From assembly GCA_023251255.1 (NCBI GenBank), contig JAHEZD010000001.1, positions 57,269-121,268 of the forward strand: DNA of 64,000 bases, read 5' to 3'. Shown here piece by piece: positions 62,001-64,000 of this stretch; the first letter of the stretch is position 1, and every line of letters starts with the position of its first letter. The notes below the pieces were generated by a model. The model ran no database searches and was not told the origin of the DNA. It worked only from the letters and a program-made list of their open reading frames with translations. Made by a program: the position numbers and the translations under genes. Source of the stretch: Chitinophagaceae bacterium. GTDB taxonomy: Bacteria > Bacteroidota > Bacteroidia > Chitinophagales > Chitinophagaceae.

Positions 62001-64000
62001 AATTATAAACCCGTATCCGCAAATCCTTCCAGCCTCAAAAATGCCGACTATCCATACAGTGCACAGCCATCTGCAGCCTTAACGCAGCAAACCATTAACC
62101 AGCAGGCAGCAGCCTGGTGCCTGAAGAAAGTGCTGCTGCCATCGGGCGGACAAATAGAAGTGGAGTATGAAAGCGATGACTATGCATTTGTACAGAACAA
62201 AAAAGCAACCGTAATGATGGGGATTGTGGGTTTCACTTACGATCCCACCAATACTGCTGTGGCACTGTCCAATGAATTGTACAGTTTATCGCCTGTGGGC
62301 ATACCCAGGGAAAACAGGTATGCGGTGGTGAACATTGGCCCCTGTATAGATGCCTATGGCAATGCATGCACCAGGACCAAGGAACAGATCAAGCAGCAGT
62401 ACCTGGGCGGCCAGACACAGTTGGCCTTCCGCCTGGCCGTGAAAATGCCCAAGGGCTATGAGCACCTGACCTCCTATGCAGAAATAGAGGACTGTGATTA
62501 TATGCCCGGCAGCACCACCCAGATATGGATCAAATTAAAGGAAGCGGGGGATGACCATTTAAGCCCCCTTGCCCTTACGGCCATTGAGTACCTGCGGGAA
62601 CAGTTGCCCGGTCAGGCCTACCCAGCCTATGATATAGCCGATCAGAGCAGCATCAAGCAAATAGGCAGTATGCTCATAGCCATGCTGGACGGGCTAGTGG
62701 AAGCGTTCCAGGACCAGGTAAGCTACCTGCGCTCCAAGAACTTTGCCCGGTATGTGGACCTCAGCAAGAGCTTTGTAAGGCTTGCCCAGCCAAGCGGCCA
62801 TAAAATGGGCGGTGGCAATAGGGTCAAGTCTGTTATAATAAGGAACAACTGGAACAGGATGACCGAGAAGAAAGACGGCTCAGGAGCAGTGATCGTGAGT
62901 GGGGAAGCCGCTTCCTTTTATGGCCAGGCATACAAATACGAAACCACCGAAGTGCTCAATGGCGTGGAAAGGCCCATCAGTAGCGGGGTAGCTTCCTATG
63001 AACCCGGTATTGGTGGTGAGGAGAACCCCTTCCAGACCATGCTGCAAGTGGCCAATTCCGTAGCATGGGGACCTACTTCCTATGGTTCTATTGAAATGCC
63101 CTTCCTGGATGCACTGTTTCCTGCACCAGTGGTTGGTTACAGCAAGGTTACGGTAACCTCCATCAAGAACCACCCCGACCAGGCCACCAAACAAACCAGG
63201 TCCGGTATTGGCAAGCAGGTTACGGAATTCTATACCACCAAAGACTACCCGGTAAAATGGAGCTATACATCCCTGGATGGGGAAAGCACCAAGGAAGAGC
63301 ACCACAATTCCTTTGCTTTTTTCTGGAAGAACATGCTGGATACCAAGGCCCTTTCACAGGGCTTCCTGGTGGAGCTGAACGATATGAACGGCAAGGTGAA
63401 ATCACAGGCCAGCTACCCTGAAAACGATGACAAAACCCCTGTGAACTATACACAGAACTATTATAGAAATATAGGTGATAAAGGGCTGGACGAGAAATTT
63501 GACTTTGCTTCCACTTCCAGCAATGGGGGCGTTACAGCGGGGAATATGGGCATTGACATTGAACTGATGACCGATGCACGCGAGTTCAAAGTGTACAGCT
63601 ACAGCAAGGAAGTGCAGGCCCAGATAGATGATTTCCTTTTTGGCCTGGGATGGGTACCCTTTATATGGCCCACATTGGCCGAATCGGAAAATACCTACCG
63701 TGCGGTTACCTGTACCAAGGTCATCAACTACCACAGTGTGGTAGACAAAGTGGTGGTGGTAGACAAGGGCAGCATGGTAAGTACCGAAAACAAGGTATTT
63801 GATGCGGAAACGGGCCAGGTGATTGTTAACAAGACCAACAATGAATTTGATAAACCTATTTATTCCACTACCTACCCAGCTTACTGGGCTTACAGTGGCA
63901 TGGGGCTGGCCTACAAGAATATAGATGCCACTTTTACGGGGGTTACTTTCTTGGATGGCGCCATTACCAGCGGTGTTGCCAGTCCTGCGGACATTTTTGA
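59031..64000 (+). CDS. Giant RHS-like surface protein (N-terminal part, open at the window end)
   Basis: From the ATG at 59031 the frame stays open to base 64000 (at least 1,656 residues). A hydrophobic N-terminal segment ('FFIAVFYLSIVTASW') is followed by the block typical of Bacteroidota RHS-type proteins: 'LVNLFTGDFSYNIPLLDVGG' (about 103-122), then 'EQEASWVGLGWNINPGAVTR' and 'GVPDDFNG'. The rest is beta-rich with no catalytic motif visible. RHS proteins are large shells whose variable C-terminus often carries a toxin; that end is outside the window. It is the third gene of the operon beginning at 55433. Confidence 0.88.
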   Translation, partial: MILYLATHCKKGISRFFIAVFYLSIVTASWSRGLSPVASSYHAPSISEKKKGGHPQLMGRPGNQPVIVPKGTVAEEGFSGGPTQPEMASFKPVSADNLVNLFTGDFSYNIPLLDVGGYPVNIFYDGNITPEQEASWVGLGWNINPGAVTRNMRGVPDDFNGTDILKQTQAMKANKTFGVNVGADIEIFGTKPSELYPDFLTESISTGFTAGVNLGVSFNNYLGPALDFAVKGGYSFSFAKKSGTEKSPFGMGVGLNINNSSRNGVTISPNVSFNASMQVTGRNFTEGIGLSTGYNARSGIRSLQLYDQVSMSKTDSKAGFKGEGVNISNSSHSFGANMYSHSINFAKPSYIPTMRMPITNTAGSGHFQLGGAFWGQELDFEAEVSMQKSEIADEDKNQVKPLVGYLYYEKANNNPNAVMDFARIGDKEVTPNTPIISAPQYTYDVFTINGEGTGGTIRPYRNDLGYVRDNVTRSKDRSTSAGLDIGIPGQYGGNFSTVKTPSTVGEWMDGNKLRQAIPFKERSGSFENVYFRNPGESSVLQNNQFTAIGGTDLVRYVLGGSGESPTIEPTLKRIDKTGNGAVLSNADLSGYNTAMATAERKKRTQVINFLTAEDAQRIGLDKNIVNYSQTAILKSDNTLNYETMPRYYPVTDNATGHYRKPHHISQINVTENDGKRYIYGIPVYNITQTDFTFSVNNPISTAYPDGANVDANNMVSYAANNATPASTLLSESTGNLIDGYVQTSTTPAYAHSFLLSGLLSPDYVDLTGDGITEDDLGNAVKFNYSKMATDYKWRTPHTAAIANDAATPPTLGKANFNPGNRSSSKDDKGLLVYGERESWYLHSVESKTMIAIFTLGKRYDGKGAASEKGGIATSDTSIRKLEKIDLYSKADLKQNGLISPSNPSGAKPIKTVHFEYSYKLCRGTTDNDASVAGTTENPNQGGKLTLERIYFTFNGQSRASRNQYVFGYGNTDANTADNPNYVANASDRWGNYKPVSANPSSLKNADYPYSAQPSAALTQQTINQQAAAWCLKKVLLPSGGQIEVEYESDDYAFVQNKKATVMMGIVGFTYDPTNTAVALSNELYSLSPVGIPRENRYAVVNIGPCIDAYGNACTRTKEQIKQQYLGGQTQLAFRLAVKMPKGYEHLTSYAEIEDCDYMPGSTTQIWIKLKEAGDDHLSPLALTAIEYLREQLPGQAYPAYDIADQSSIKQIGSMLIAMLDGLVEAFQDQVSYLRSKNFARYVDLSKSFVRLAQPSGHKMGGGNRVKSVIIRNNWNRMTEKKDGSGAVIVSGEAASFYGQAYKYETTEVLNGVERPISSGVASYEPGIGGEENPFQTMLQVANSVAWGPTSYGSIEMPFLDALFPAPVVGYSKVTVTSIKNHPDQATKQTRSGIGKQVTEFYTTKDYPVKWSYTSLDGESTKEEHHNSFAFFWKNMLDTKALSQGFLVELNDMNGKVKSQASYPENDDKTPVNYTQNYYRNIGDKGLDEKFDFASTSSNGGVTAGNMGIDIELMTDAREFKVYSYSKEVQAQIDDFLFGLGWVPFIWPTLAESENTYRAVTCTKVINYHSVVDKVVVVDKGSMVSTENKVFDAETGQVIVNKTNNEFDKPIYSTTYPAYWAYSGMGLAYKNIDATFTGVTFLDGAITSGVASPADIF

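Noticed and set aside
59399..63734. Many minus-strand frames of 70-140 residues across the last 5 kb
   Set aside because: They lie opposite one continuous plus-strand frame (59031 onward) that encodes a recognisable RHS-like protein; they are antisense shadows.

Overview
The window looks like a chromosomal segment of a Bacteroidota bacterium, most likely from or near the family Chitinophagaceae (inference). Starts lack Shine-Dalgarno sequences, a TAnnTTTG-like element sits about 20 bases before several starts, outer-membrane and lipoprotein genes are common, and many families are typical of the phylum (DUF5686, DUF6266, DUF3570/DUF4266, RHS proteins opening with an LFTGDFSY-type motif). No rRNA, tRNA or CRISPR array was seen.

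Layout. 1-12.2 kb: the end of a secreted protein, a DUF5686 outer-membrane protein, then a plus-strand run. That run has a membrane protein, a winged-helix regulator and a CreD-like protein sharing a palindromic operator, followed by ferritin-like, diacylglycerol kinase and DUF1361 genes. Next come a sugar-kinase/RapZ fusion with a MurU-like nucleotidyltransferase (cell-wall sugar salvage) and an MNT-HEPN fusion. 12.6-15.8 kb: an SRPBCC/ArsR pair with twin operators, small genes, a 138-bp MITE-like element and a perfect 55-bp palindrome.

15.8-23.4 kb is the most interesting part. It holds a DUF5131 remnant, an AT-rich two-gene cassette (an unknown protein plus a DUF488 fusion) bracketed by a 13-bp direct repeat, a PA0069-type radical SAM protein, a 2H phosphoesterase, and umuD/umuC. 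A REP-RAYT array separates umuD from umuC. UmuD lacks both catalytic residues and has a REP-encoded tail. Four proteins here, and the DUF72 protein at 27-28 kb, carry a QxxLF peptide resembling the sliding-clamp-binding motif, usually at the extreme C-terminus. I propose a replisome-tethered DNA-repair neighbourhood.

23.6-29.3 kb: a thioredoxin/ApbE/DUF4266/DUF3570 operon with a second copy of the MITE inside it, then DUF72 and a glycosyltransferase. 29.3-46.6 kb: a secreted WD40-caspase protein, OPT and POT peptide transporters, purD, a large propeller/barrel protein, a metallo-beta-lactamase-fold hydrolase and a second clan-CD-like protein. 47-49 kb: a PhoB/PhoR-like two-component pair. 49.3-51.4 kb: a DUF6266 gene and a long non-coding stretch with a diverged direct repeat. 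51.4-55.3 kb: two tandem tail-fibre-like surface proteins. 55.4-64 kb: an outer-membrane protein, a periplasmic protein and the first about 1,656 residues of an RHS-like giant that runs off the window.
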